Shown here: in pieces, positions 15,921-24,316 of the stretch
Position numbering within the stretch: the first letter of the stretch is position 1
How the letters are laid out: each line of letters begins with the position of its first letter
Assembly (NCBI RefSeq): GCF_020216065.1
Contig: NZ_JAIWNA010000008.1
Location: forward strand, 124,001 to 188,000
Source: Nocardia rosealba
GTDB lineage: Bacteria > Actinomycetota > Actinomycetes > Mycobacteriales > Mycobacteriaceae
DNA length: 64,000 bases
Reading direction: 5' to 3'
The notes under the pieces: generated by a model
Told to the model about the DNA's origin: nothing
Databases searched by the model: none
Seen by the model: only the letters and a program-made list of their open reading frames with translations
Translations under genes and position numbers: made by a program

Positions 15921-16781
15921 TCACACCGCGCGCAGGTGCCCCCGGCTGGCGTAGATGTGCTCGGCGATGAGCGTCGCGATCCGGTCGGGGGCCTCGAGCA
16001 TCGGCACGTGCCCCACCCCGTGCACCAGGATGCGATCCGCCGATGCGGGCAGTTCGCGCAGGTAGTGGGTGGCGTAGACGCTGTTGGGGATGATCCGGTC
16101 GTACTCGGCGAGCAGCATGCGGATGGGTGTTTCCAGTTCGGCGAGGTCGTCCATGCCGGGCGCGCGCAGGCTGCCGAGGATCAGCGGCACGATCACGTCG
16201 CAGTGCAGTGCGGCGATGAGCGTGGTGACCAGTTCGTGGCGTGGCACGGCGCCGGTGCGTTTGGTCAGCAGCAGCGCCGTGGCGTGCTGCACCAGCCGGT
16301 TGTCGATCGCGACGTCACCGAGACGCCTGCCGACCGCGATGAACGGCAGCAGCGACGCGAACTTGACGCCGATCCTGATCTGGGTGATCGAGGGCGAGGC
16401 CCACCCGCCCGCCGCCGCGATGGTGGTGAGGGTGCGAGCCCGGCCGCGTCGCGCGAGCTCGAGACCCACCCAGCCGCCGAGCGAATTTCCCGCGATATGG
16501 CAGGTGCGCCAACCCAATTCGTCGAGCTGGTCCTCGATCTGGTCGGCCAGGGCGTACACGTCGAGCGTCCAGCCCTCGACTTTCGGTCCACCCCAGTGCC
16601 CGGCGAACGCGGGCGCGTACACCTCGCAGTGGGCGGCCATGCGGTGGGCGACCTGCTCCCAGCAGTGTGGCGACAACATGAATCCGTGCAACAGCAGCAC
16701 CGGGTCGCCGGACCCGAGATGCAGGGCCGCGACCGGCTCCGGGCGGGCGGGGGACTTGGCGGTGCGTGACGTCATCGTCAT
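15921..16781 (-). CDS. Alpha/beta-fold hydrolase
   Basis: The protein has about 286 residues. The oxyanion segment LLLHGFML, nucleophile elbow GNSLGG (Ser100) and a late HGVGHVPMLEAP with the catalytic His give an alpha/beta-hydrolase of the esterase/C-C hydrolase type. The substrate is unknown. AGGAAGG lies just before overlapping GTG/ATG starts at 16784 and 16781; I use the ATG at 16781 for spacing. Its stop (15921-15923) directly touches the stop of the convergent acyl-CoA dehydrogenase gene, so each transcript must end inside the other gene or exactly at the junction. Confidence 0.85.
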   Translation of the reverse strand: MTMTSRTAKSPARPEPVAALHLGSGDPVLLLHGFMLSPHCWEQVAHRMAAHCEVYAPAFAGHWGGPKVEGWTLDVYALADQIEDQLDELGWRTCHIAGNSLGGWVGLELARRGRARTLTTIAAAGGWASPSITQIRIGVKFASLLPFIAVGRRLGDVAIDNRLVQHATALLLTKRTGAVPRHELVTTLIAALHCDVIVPLILGSLRAPGMDDLAELETPIRMLLAEYDRIIPNSVYATHYLRELPASADRILVHGVGHVPMLEAPDRIATLIAEHIYASRGHLRAV

Positions 16782-16921
16782 CACCCCTTCCTGGACGACA
16801 GTGTCCTGTTACCCGAGGTTAGCGCGGGGGAACCGCCGAGCGCGGGCTGTTGCCGTGCCGGCGATCACAACGTTCGCGCCGCCGGGTTGTTCCCCTACAC
16901 GTTCGGGAATACCCGCCGATG

Positions 16922-16927
16922 TACCGT
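16922..16927 (+). promoter_or_regulatory. -10 element for leaderless xthA transcript
   Basis: TACCGT fits TANNNT and lies seven bases before the GTG at 16935. No ribosome site is present. Confidence 0.6.
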
Positions 16928-16934
16928 CCTACGC

Positions 16935-17714
16935 GTGGCAATCATTCTCTCGACCGTGAACGTCAACGGCGTCCGCGCGGCGGCGACCAAAGGCATGCTC
17001 GCCTGGCTCGACGTCACCGAAGCCGACATCGTCTGCCTGCAGGAGACCAGGGCCACCGACGCGCAAACCGCCGCCGCGCTGGCTCCCGCACTCGCGGCCG
17101 GGTGGGTGCTCACCCATGCCGAACCGGAGTCGAAGGGCCGCGCCGGTGTCGGCATCCTGTCGCGGCGCGCGCCCGACGCGGTGCGGATCGGTTTCGGCAG
17201 CACCGAGTTCGCCGCCTCGGGCCGCTACCTCGAGGCCGACTTCGGCGAGCTCACCGTGGCGAGTGTGTACGTCCATTCGGGCGAGGAGAACACACCCAAG
17301 CAGGACGAGAAGTACCGCTTCATGGCCGAACTCGGCGCCTACCTGAAGGCCCGGACCGGTGAGTTCGTGGTGAGCGGCGACTGGAACATCGCCCCCGCCG
17401 AGGTGGACCTGAAGAACTGGAAGGGCAACCAGAAGTCGGCGGGCTTCCTGCCCGAGGAACGCGCCTGGATCGCCGAACTGCTCGCCGCGGGCTACGTCGA
17501 CGTGGTCCGCGCCCTGCACCCCGATGTCGCGGGCCCGTACAGCTGGTGGTCCTACCGCGGCCGCGCCTTCGACAACGACTCCGGGTGGCGCATCGATTAC
17601 CAGCTCGCCCGAGGTGAACTCACCGGCCGCGCCAAGCAGGCCGTCGTCGAACGCGCCGCCGCCTACGACCAGCGCTGGTCCGACCACGCGCCGGTTACTG
17701 TGCAATACCGATGA
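16935..17714 (+). CDS. xthA: Exodeoxyribonuclease III (AP endonuclease)
   Basis: The 259-residue enzyme is of the ExoIII class II AP-endonuclease family and cuts 5' to abasic sites in base-excision repair. It shows the expected order of active-site motifs: NVNG with the metal-binding Asn, LQET with the metal-ligand Glu, SGDWNIAP with catalytic Asp and Asn, WRIDYQLA, and the final SDHAPV with the catalytic His. The GTG at 16935 is the natural start, seven bases after a -10-like hexamer. Its stop overlaps the start of the RNase gene by four bases (ATGA), so the repair gene heads an xthA-RNase-barstar operon. Confidence 0.93.
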   Translation: MAIILSTVNVNGVRAAATKGMLAWLDVTEADIVCLQETRATDAQTAAALAPALAAGWVLTHAEPESKGRAGVGILSRRAPDAVRIGFGSTEFAASGRYLEADFGELTVASVYVHSGEENTPKQDEKYRFMAELGAYLKARTGEFVVSGDWNIAPAEVDLKNWKGNQKSAGFLPEERAWIAELLAAGYVDVVRALHPDVAGPYSWWSYRGRAFDNDSGWRIDYQLARGELTGRAKQAVVERAAAYDQRWSDHAPVTVQYR

Positions 17715-18205
17715 ACATCTCACGGAAAACTCTCGGTCTGCTCGGCGGACTCGTTCTTGTCCTCGCCGCGCTCGGTCTGACGCTGTTCGGTGGTCGTGGT
17801 TCGGATTCGACTACGGCGGCGACCACCACGCGCGCGGTCGCGTCGTCCACCGCGCCGAAACCCGCGGCACCTGCGGCCAAGCCGTCGGCGAATGCGTCGG
17901 CGGCGCCGGTCACGAAGGTGGCGGGGGTGCCGGATCGGGCCTACGCCACGCTCGTCGAGATCGACGCGGGGCGCTGGCCGGATTCGGCGAACGCGCCTGG
18001 CACCAAGGGTGGTGAGCAGTTCATGAACCGGGGAACCAAACTGCCGCCCAAGGATTCGGCGGGCAATCCGGTGAAGTATCAGGAGTGGGATGTGAATCCC
18101 AAGCAGCGCAACCGGGGTCGCGACGCGGAACGCATCGTCACCGGCAGCGACGGCAGCGCCTGGTACACCGGTGACCACTACGAAACGTTCACGAGGATGC
18201 GCTGA
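17711..18205 (+). CDS. Secreted guanyl-specific RNase (barnase/RNase Sa type)
   Basis: The 164-residue product has an N-terminal hydrophobic segment (residues about 7-27), an Ala/Pro/Thr-rich linker, and a C-terminal microbial RNase domain from about residue 73. It aligns by motif with RNase Sa. VPDRAYATLVEIDAG opens the domain, Glu125 in YQEWDV is the general base, Arg141 in ERIVTG is the phosphate contact, and His156 in TGDHYETF is the general acid. All three catalytic positions are intact. It should be exported or membrane-tethered and cut single-stranded RNA after G. The next gene, overlapping by one base, encodes its barstar. Confidence 0.92.
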   Translation: MNISRKTLGLLGGLVLVLAALGLTLFGGRGSDSTTAATTTRAVASSTAPKPAAPAAKPSANASAAPVTKVAGVPDRAYATLVEIDAGRWPDSANAPGTKGGEQFMNRGTKLPPKDSAGNPVKYQEWDVNPKQRNRGRDAERIVTGSDGSAWYTGDHYETFTRMR

Positions 18206-18678
18206 TGCCACTGACGCTGTCGCAGTTCCTTGCCCGCCCGCCCGCCGAGGCGCCCGCCGCGGCCGACGCACCGGTGCTCGGCGCCATGGCGGTGGATGCC
18301 AACCAGTTCAGCGCCATCCGCTACGACGCCCCCGCCGACTACCGCGTGCGCGAACTACGCGGCACCAAGATGCGCGATGTCGCCGCCCTGTTCGACGAGT
18401 TCGCGGCCGCCTTCCAATTCCCGTACTACTTCGGCGCCAACAAGGACGCCTTCGACGAATGCCTACGCGACCTCGACGATTTCGTCGGTGACGCGCCCGG
18501 ATACGTCGCGGCGGTCCGCACCGCCAACGACCTGCTCGCCGACGAGCCAACCGAGCGCGCCTGGTTCGAGGCGGCCGTGCGCGACTGCGCCGCCTATTGG
18601 TCGCGTCGCGATGTGGTGTTCCGGGTTGTCCTGCAAGGCGACCCGGTTACCTTCGGTGCGGTAGCGCTCGTCGAGTGA
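18205..18678 (+). CDS. Barstar-family RNase inhibitor
   Basis: The 157-residue protein ends in a barstar domain. The helix FPYYFGANKDAFDECLRDLDDF is the barnase-binding segment. Asp81 matches barstar Asp35; the position of barstar Asp39 reads Glu85. It would bind the cognate RNase and keep the cytoplasm safe. The start codon shares one base with the stop of the RNase gene (TGATG), which couples synthesis of inhibitor to toxin. The N-terminal 60 residues are additional to minimal barstar, as in many actinomycete members. The toxin-inhibitor order and overlap strongly support the pairing. Confidence 0.93.
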   Translation: MPLTLSQFLARPPAEAPAAADAPVLGAMAVDANQFSAIRYDAPADYRVRELRGTKMRDVAALFDEFAAAFQFPYYFGANKDAFDECLRDLDDFVGDAPGYVAAVRTANDLLADEPTERAWFEAAVRDCAAYWSRRDVVFRVVLQGDPVTFGAVALVE

Positions 18679-18771
18679 TGCCGAGGGAATTGGCGTCTCC
18701 CGCCTGCTGATCGGCCCGCCTAACGTTTGCGCCGGTGCGGCCGATTCGAGGCCGCCGGTGAGGAGAACACG

Positions 18772-19146
18772 ATGAAGCGAGTACTGGCGGGTGTCGGCGT
18801 TTTCGCCGCGATCATGGCGGCGGGCCCCGGAATCGCGGCGGCCGGGGCGGCGGTGGCGCCGGTGGCGGGTCCCGCGGTCGGTTCCACCGAGGATTTCCCC
18901 GGTGCCGCCCTGCTTCAGGCGCTCGGACTCGGGTCCTCGCAGCCGTGCGACGGCATCATGCTCGACACGTGCGTGCCGACCGGGCCCGCGAGCGCGCAGC
19001 AGGCCATCGCGCAACCGGTCGCCGACAGCGGGTCGGGGCTGCTGGATCAGGACATCAATTCGATGGTGGGCTACGCGCTTCTCTGGCTGGGCAACGGATC
19101 GTCGGAGCCGTGCGTCAGCTTCGGCCCGAACTGCGCGTGGGAATGA
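18772..19146 (+). CDS. Small secreted protein with paired cysteine repeats
   Basis: The 124-residue protein starts MKRVLAGVGVFAAIMAAGPGIAAA, a signal peptide probably cleaved near AAAGA. The mature part carries two related segments, LGLGSSQPCDGIMLDTCVP and WLGNGSSEPCVSFGPNCAW, each with an SSxPC and a second Cys. Two disulfides are likely. I do not recognise a characterised family; similar short GSS/Cys-pair proteins are frequent in nocardiae. GAGGAG before the ATG at 18772 decides the start. It follows the RNase/barstar pair by 93 bases and may be a separate unit. Confidence 0.75.
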   Translation: MKRVLAGVGVFAAIMAAGPGIAAAGAAVAPVAGPAVGSTEDFPGAALLQALGLGSSQPCDGIMLDTCVPTGPASAQQAIAQPVADSGSGLLDQDINSMVGYALLWLGNGSSEPCVSFGPNCAWE

Positions 19147-19172
19147 AGCGCGGCGTGTGAATCCGGCGGGTC

Positions 19173-19811
19173 CTAGCGATAGCGCCCGGCCAGGTCGTCG
19201 CCGAGTAGGACGAAAACGTCGGTGATCTGGTCGATCAGTGCCGCGCGGGTCAGGTCGAGATCGCCCGCGAGCCACGTCGTCAGGGTTTGGGTCAGGCCGC
19301 CGACGAGGTAGATCGCGCGGAAATCGACCAGGTTCTGTGGCACGTCGCCGCCGTAGAAGCCGGTGCCCTCGGCGGCGACGAGCCGGGCGAACGCGCGAAC
19401 CGTTCGCGCGGTGCGCGCCCGGAGCTCGGGCGTGGCCATGCCTGCGATGAGTGCGGCGCGGGCCTTGCGTGGGTCGTCGAGCAGGACCGCCACGCCCGCC
19501 TCGATCGCCGCGTGCGCCTGGGCGCGGCTGTCGGGCGGCGCACCGGCCAGGGCCGCCATGATGGCGGCGGCCAGTTCTTCGGCGATGCGATCGAGCAGTG
19601 CTTCGAGCACGCTCTCGCGTCGTTCGAAATTCTCGTAGTAGTAGCGCTCGTTGAGGCCTGCGCGGGCGCACAGCCCGGCGACGGTGAGCTTGGCCTGCCC
19701 GTCCTCGGCCAGGATGTCGAGCGCCGCGTCCAGCAGCGCGGTGCGGCGCTGCGCCTGGCGTTGTTCGGCGGAGACGCCCCCGTATGTCCGTTGTGCAGCC
19801 ACGGGCTCCAT
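19173..19811 (-). CDS. TetR-family transcriptional regulator
   Basis: About 212 residues from the ATG at 19811, or 231 from a start at 19868. The N-terminal helix-turn-helix includes RRTALLDAALDILAEDG and LCARAGLNERYYYENFERRE. It diverges from a DUF2236/MpaB-type oxygenase gene with repeated TTGCCAGAT sites in between, so it probably represses that gene. The start is uncertain because neither ATG has a clear ribosome site, and the longer version would read through the operator. The same pairing occurs near 0.7-2.5 kb. Confidence 0.88.
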   Translation of the reverse strand: MEPVAAQRTYGGVSAEQRQAQRRTALLDAALDILAEDGQAKLTVAGLCARAGLNERYYYENFERRESVLEALLDRIAEELAAAIMAALAGAPPDSRAQAHAAIEAGVAVLLDDPRKARAALIAGMATPELRARTARTVRAFARLVAAEGTGFYGGDVPQNLVDFRAIYLVGGLTQTLTTWLAGDLDLTRAALIDQITDVFVLLGDDLAGRYR

Positions 19812-19853
19812 TGTGCTGCCACCGTCCGTTCGCGGGTGTTTTGGTAGAGACCC

Positions 19854-19892
19854 TTGCCAGATTATCAATTCTGGGGGATTCTATTGCCAGAT
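19854..19892. promoter_or_regulatory. Probable TetR operator region
   Basis: TTGCCAGAT occurs at 19854-19862 and 19884-19892, 30 bases apart. Between them CCAGATTATCAATTCTGG makes an imperfect inverted repeat. The site lies between a tetR gene and its divergent DUF2236 neighbour. Confidence 0.55.
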
Positions 19893-19914
19893 GCACTCGA
19901 CGAGGAGGCGCGAC

Positions 19915-20859
19915 ATGGCCGCACGGCAGGGCGAACCCGGATATTTCGCCGACGATTCGATGATTCGCAGGGTGATGAGCAAGCGCGCGGTCGGCGTCAC
20001 CTACGGCCTGCGCGCCCTGGTCATCGGTGCGGTGCATCCGCTGCTGTTCGTCGGGACCAGCGAACACACCGCCCACCGGGCGACGCCCTACACCCGCCTG
20101 GCGGTCACCGGCGCCCTGTTCGAATCGGTCTTCCTCGGCAGCAAGGCCGAGGCCGACCGGGCGCTCGCCTTCACCCGGCGCAAGCACGAGCGGGTGGTCG
20201 GCGCGCTGCCCGAGGATGCGGGCCCACACCACCGGGCGGGCACCACCTACGCGGCCCTCGACCCGCACCTGATGTTCATGACCATGGCCTTCACCTTCGA
20301 TTCCGCCGAGGTGATGTACGACCGGCTGGTCCGCGAACTCACCCCGACCGAACGCGAGGACCTCTACCAGGACTACGTGCGCTGGGGCGAACTGTTCGGC
20401 ATGCCACGCGAGGCGGCCCCCACCGACTACCCGGCCTTCCGCCGCTACTTCGACGACTACCTCGACTCGACCGAACCGTTCCTCACCGACGAAGCCGAGC
20501 TGGTCGGCTCCTACCTGGCCGGCCATCGCAAGGCCTACCGCTTGCGCCCACCCGTCGAACAGGTCGGCAGCGCACTGTATCTGCTGGTCCAGGGCAGCTT
20601 GCCGCCGCGTATCCGGCGGATGTACGGCATCGAGTGGGACCTCGCCGACGAACTCGCCCACCGCGCCCTGTGCCGCAGCATCCGCACCGCGCACGTCGCG
20701 CCGCCGCTGGCACCCCGCGTGCTCGCCGGTGCGCTCGCCGGGCGGAGCACCCCGTCCTATCAGCTGCTCGCCCGCCGCGAACAGCACATGATCCGCAAGG
20801 GGAAGCCGAGCATGCCGGGTGTCGATCCACGCAACTGGGTGCAGCGAAATTCCGCTTGA
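19915..20859 (+). CDS. DUF2236 / MpaB-type oxygenase family protein
   Basis: The 314-residue protein has the DUF2236 hallmarks: SMIRRVMSKRAVGVTYGLRAL near the start, the RxxHxxV stretch RRKHERVVG, and YAALDPHLMFMTMAFTFDSAEVMY, in which the family's conserved histidine and aspartate lie. It is probably a haem-dependent oxidoreductase of a hydrophobic substrate, with an unknown in vivo role. The ATG at 19915 follows GAGGAGG. A TetR gene diverges from it. It is only distantly similar to the DUF2236 protein at 712-1671, so the two are probably separate subfamilies rather than a recent duplicate. Confidence 0.85.
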   Translation: MAARQGEPGYFADDSMIRRVMSKRAVGVTYGLRALVIGAVHPLLFVGTSEHTAHRATPYTRLAVTGALFESVFLGSKAEADRALAFTRRKHERVVGALPEDAGPHHRAGTTYAALDPHLMFMTMAFTFDSAEVMYDRLVRELTPTEREDLYQDYVRWGELFGMPREAAPTDYPAFRRYFDDYLDSTEPFLTDEAELVGSYLAGHRKAYRLRPPVEQVGSALYLLVQGSLPPRIRRMYGIEWDLADELAHRALCRSIRTAHVAPPLAPRVLAGALAGRSTPSYQLLARREQHMIRKGKPSMPGVDPRNWVQRNSA

Positions 20860-20881
20860 GGGCCGTGGAAAGATTGGGGGC

Positions 20882-21913
20882 ATGTCCAGTCCTGCCCCGG
20901 CCGCGACGGCCGAACGTAAGCAGCGGGTGCTGTCGGGCATCCAGCCCACCAGCGACTCCTTCCACCTCGGCAACTACCTGGGTGCGCTGCAGTACTGGGT
21001 GACGATGCAGGACGACTACGACGCGCTGTACTTCATCCCCGACCTGCACGCCATCACTGTCAGCCAGGATCCGAAGGCGCTGCGCGCGCGGACCAAAGCC
21101 GCTGTCGCCCAGCTGCTCGCCCTCGGTATCGACCCCGAGAAGTCGACCCTGTTCGTGCAGAGCCAGGTGCCCGAGCACGCCGAGCTGTCGTGGGTGCTCA
21201 GCTGCATCACCGGTTTCGGTGAGGCGGGCCGGATGACGCAGTTCAAGGACAAGTCCGCCAAGCAGGGCGCCGAGAACGCGACCGTCGGCCTGTTCACCTA
21301 CCCGGTGCTGATGGCCGCCGACATCCTGCTCTACCGCCCGCATCAGGTGCCCGTCGGCGAGGATCAGCGCCAGCACCTCGAGCTCACCCGAAACCTGGCC
21401 CAGCGCTTCAACACTCGCTTCAAGAAGACCTTCGTCGTGCCCGAGCCGCACATCGTGAAGGGCACCGCCAAGATCTACGACCTGCAGGATCCGACCGCGA
21501 AGATGAGCAAGTCCGCGGCCAGCGACGCCGGGCTCGTCAATCTGCTCGACGATCCGAAGGTCACCGCGAAGAAGGTGCGCTCGGCCGTCACCGACACCGG
21601 CCGCGAGATCGTCTACGACCCCGACACCAAGCCGGGCGTGAGCAATCTGCTGGTGATCCTCAGCTCGCTCACCGAAACCCCGATCGTCAGCTTGGAACAG
21701 AATTTCGCGGGTAAAGGCTACGGTGAGCTCAAGGCCGAAGTGGCCGACGCGCTGGTCGAATTCGTGACGCCCGTGCAGAAGAAGGTGAAGGACTATCTGT
21801 CGGATCAGGCAGAGCTGGACCGGATCCTGGCTTCCGGGGCCGAGCGGGCGCGTGAGATCGCAGGCAACACACTTGCCCAGGTGTACGACCGGGTCGGCTT
21901 CCTCGCTCGCTGA
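20882..21913 (+). CDS. trpS: Tryptophanyl-tRNA synthetase
   Basis: The 343-residue class I synthetase charges tRNA-Trp. SGIQPTSDSFHLGNYLG carries the HIGH-equivalent HLGN (residues 28-31), and the KMSKS loop is at residues 207-211. The intervening MAADILLY and VGEDQRQHLELTR segments are typical of bacterial TrpS. The ATG at 20882 gives the usual N-terminus and follows GGGGGC. It lies 23 bases after the DUF2236 gene, so it may partly share that transcript. No T-box or leader peptide is visible. Confidence 0.97.
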   Translation: MSSPAPAATAERKQRVLSGIQPTSDSFHLGNYLGALQYWVTMQDDYDALYFIPDLHAITVSQDPKALRARTKAAVAQLLALGIDPEKSTLFVQSQVPEHAELSWVLSCITGFGEAGRMTQFKDKSAKQGAENATVGLFTYPVLMAADILLYRPHQVPVGEDQRQHLELTRNLAQRFNTRFKKTFVVPEPHIVKGTAKIYDLQDPTAKMSKSAASDAGLVNLLDDPKVTAKKVRSAVTDTGREIVYDPDTKPGVSNLLVILSSLTETPIVSLEQNFAGKGYGELKAEVADALVEFVTPVQKKVKDYLSDQAELDRILASGAERAREIAGNTLAQVYDRVGFLAR

Positions 21914-21956
21914 CCCGGTGCGCACCTGAGGTTTCGGCTGAAGAGGGGCGCGTGTC

Positions 21957-22976
21957 ATGCAGTTGATCGACAACATCTCGGCCACTGTCGAGAAGCAGGT
22001 CAAGAGCAGGCCTTGGCTGGATCATCTGGTCCGGGCCGGTGGGCGGTTCCAGCGTCAGCGCGGTGACTACTTCGCCGCGGGCATCACGTACTTCACTGTG
22101 CTTTCGCTGTTTCCGCTGTTGATGGTGGCGTTCTCGATCGCGGGTTTCATCCTGGCCGGGCAACCCGACCTGCTGAACGAATTGCAGGGCAAGGTGATCG
22201 AGAAGGTTCCCGGTGCCTTCGGTGAGCAGATCAACGACCTCATCAAGCAGGCGGTCGATTCGCGCGGCACCGTCGGTCTGCTCGGTCTGCTGACCGGTCT
22301 CTACACCGGTCTCGGCTGGATCGCGAACCTGCGTGCGGCGCTCACCGAGCAGTGGGAGACCCAGACCCCTGACAAACCGTGGTGGCGGGAGAAGCTGTCC
22401 GATCTGGGCGCGCTGTTCGGCTTGTTCCTGGCCCTGGTCGTGTCGCTCGGTCTGTCGACGGTCGCCAACAGTGGACTCGCCGCCAAGCTGCTGAAAAGCA
22501 TTGGTCTCGACGGTGTCCCCGGCGCGTCGGTGGTGTTGTCGTTGGTGTCCATCGCGCTGGGGATGCTCGCCTCCTGGGCGGTGTTCGCCTGGGTGATCGC
22601 CCGGCTACCGCGCGAACCGGTGTCGCTGCGCAGTGCGGCGAAGGCGGCGGCCATCGCCGCGGTGGCATTCGAGATCTTCAAGTTCGTCGGTGCCATCTAT
22701 CTGCGGATGGTGTTGTCGAGCCCGGCGGGCGCCACCTTCGGTTCGATCATCGGTCTGATGGTCTTCAGCTACATCACCTTCCGCATCCTGCTGTTCGCCA
22801 CCGCGTGGGCCGCGACCTCGTCGGACAACGACCACACCGAGATCGCCCCGCCCGCCCCGGTCGTCATCCAGCCGCGTGTGGTCGACAAGAACCTGTCCAC
22901 CGGTGCGGGTGCGGCCGCCTTCGGCGCGGGCGCGCTCGCCGCCCTGGCCCTCGTCGTGTTCGGGCGCCGCCGGTAG
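21957..22976 (+). CDS. YihY/BrkB-family inner membrane protein
   Basis: The 339-residue polytopic protein begins with a cytoplasmic part and the family hallmark QRGDYFAAGITYFTVLSLFPLLM. It has about six membrane spans and a C-terminal single span (AAAFGAGALAALALVVFGRRR). Proteins of this group were once called RNase BN by mistake; their true role is unsettled, possibly transport or envelope related. The position next to trpS matches M. tuberculosis Rv3335c. AGAGGGG precedes the ATG. Its stop is separated by one base from the convergent dacB stop. Confidence 0.9.
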   Translation: MQLIDNISATVEKQVKSRPWLDHLVRAGGRFQRQRGDYFAAGITYFTVLSLFPLLMVAFSIAGFILAGQPDLLNELQGKVIEKVPGAFGEQINDLIKQAVDSRGTVGLLGLLTGLYTGLGWIANLRAALTEQWETQTPDKPWWREKLSDLGALFGLFLALVVSLGLSTVANSGLAAKLLKSIGLDGVPGASVVLSLVSIALGMLASWAVFAWVIARLPREPVSLRSAAKAAAIAAVAFEIFKFVGAIYLRMVLSSPAGATFGSIIGLMVFSYITFRILLFATAWAATSSDNDHTEIAPPAPVVIQPRVVDKNLSTGAGAAAFGAGALAALALVVFGRRR

Positions 22977-22977
22977 C

Positions 22978-24261
22978 TCAGCGACTACGCCAGGCGCGGC
23001 GGGCCAGGAGCAGCAGGGTGAGGATCAGGACCGGGCCCGCGACGAGCGCGGCGATGCGCGCCCCTTCGTGGGCGGACCGCGAGACCTCCGGTCGGCTACC
23101 GTCGGCGCGCGGCGGGGGTGAGGCGAGCGGAACGCTCGGCTGGATCATGTCGTCGCCCACTTCGGGCAGCTTGCCGATGCGCGCGTCGGAGTCGAGGGCG
23201 AAGCCGTAGTCGAGCAGGCGTGCGGCCTGCTCCCAGGGGCGGATGGGCCGCACGTCGGCCTGCAAGAGGGTGACCACGAGGCGGTGGCCGTCGCGTTCGG
23301 CGGCGGCCACGAAGGTCTGGCGGGCGTCGTCGGTGAAGCCGGTCTTGCCGCCGATGGCACCGGGGTAGTTGTAGAGCAGCTGGTTGTCGTTGCCGATGGG
23401 GAAGCCCGGGTGGTCCTCGTCGCCGGGGATCTTCGGGTCGGCGGGGTAGCCGGGGAAGTCGACCTGTTCGGTGTGGATGAACTCGGCGAACAGCGGGATC
23501 GACATCGCCTCCCGGAACAGCACCGACAGGTCGTAGGCGGAGGTGCTCATCCCCGGGCCGTCGAGACCCGACGGGGTGGCGGCGCGAGTGTCCATGGCGC
23601 GCAAGGACTTCGCGAGGTCGTTCATCTTCGCCACGGCTGCTTTGTCGCCACCGAGCTGGGTGGCGATGGCGTGCGCGGCGTCGTTGCCCGAGCACATGAT
23701 GAGGGCCTGCATGAGCTGACGGTTGGTGTAGCGGCCGCCGGGCCCGATGCCGACGCGGGTGCCGTCGACATCGGCGTCGGCCTGAGTGCCGACCACCACC
23801 TTGTCCAGATCGAGGGTACGCAGGGCGACGATGGCCAGTGCCACCTTGATGGTGCTGGCGGGCCGATAGCGGCCGTGCGGGTCCTTGGCCGCCAGCACCC
23901 GTCCGGTGTCGAGATCCGACACCATCCACGCGGTCGCCGAGATGTCGGCGGGCAGCGCTGGGGCGCCGTCGGGCAGCACGACACCGCACGCGCCGAGCCG
24001 CTCCCCGCCGATCGGTGTGCCGGGCACCGGCAGCTCGGCCGGTGCCGATTCGCCCGGCGCCGGGACCTCCGAGGAGTCGATCGGGGCCGGTGGCCTGGTC
24101 TTCTGCGGGCAGCTGTCGGTGTTGGGCGTGGTGAACGGGGTGGTGGTGGTCGAGCCGGTGGGGCTGGGCTGGGCCTGTGCGGGACCGAGTGTGAGAGCGG
24201 CCGCGGTGGCGGCGGCGCCGAGGAAGCAGGCGGCGCGCACGCCGTGTTCGCGGATCTTCAT
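22978..24261 (-). CDS. dacB: D-alanyl-D-alanine carboxypeptidase (PBP5/DacB type)
   Basis: The 427-residue serine peptidase trims the terminal D-Ala from peptidoglycan stem peptides outside the membrane. It has a signal peptide (cleavage near AQAQP), a long Pro/Thr/Ser linker, then an S11 peptidase domain. The motifs are in order: STIK (Ser136, Lys139), SGN (191-193) and KTG (306-308). A C-terminal span (IAALVAGPVLILTLLLLARR) anchors it. The ATG at 24261 is eight bases after TAGGCT and lacks a ribosome site, so leaderless initiation is likely. The location parallels dacB1 in M. tuberculosis. Confidence 0.95.
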   Translation of the reverse strand: MKIREHGVRAACFLGAAATAAALTLGPAQAQPSPTGSTTTTPFTTPNTDSCPQKTRPPAPIDSSEVPAPGESAPAELPVPGTPIGGERLGACGVVLPDGAPALPADISATAWMVSDLDTGRVLAAKDPHGRYRPASTIKVALAIVALRTLDLDKVVVGTQADADVDGTRVGIGPGGRYTNRQLMQALIMCSGNDAAHAIATQLGGDKAAVAKMNDLAKSLRAMDTRAATPSGLDGPGMSTSAYDLSVLFREAMSIPLFAEFIHTEQVDFPGYPADPKIPGDEDHPGFPIGNDNQLLYNYPGAIGGKTGFTDDARQTFVAAAERDGHRLVVTLLQADVRPIRPWEQAARLLDYGFALDSDARIGKLPEVGDDMIQPSVPLASPPPRADGSRPEVSRSAHEGARIAALVAGPVLILTLLLLARRAWRSR

Positions 24262-24269
24262 CAGCGCAG

Positions 24270-24275
24270 AGCCTA
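24270..24275 (-). promoter_or_regulatory. -10 element for leaderless dacB transcript
   Basis: TAGGCT on the minus strand lies eight bases before the dacB ATG and matches TANNNT. The same hexamer serves punA and the 410-residue gene in this window. Confidence 0.55.
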
Positions 24276-24316
24276 GCGAGCCGGCACGCCGACTTCCCGT
24301 CGAGCCCGTCCACCTA

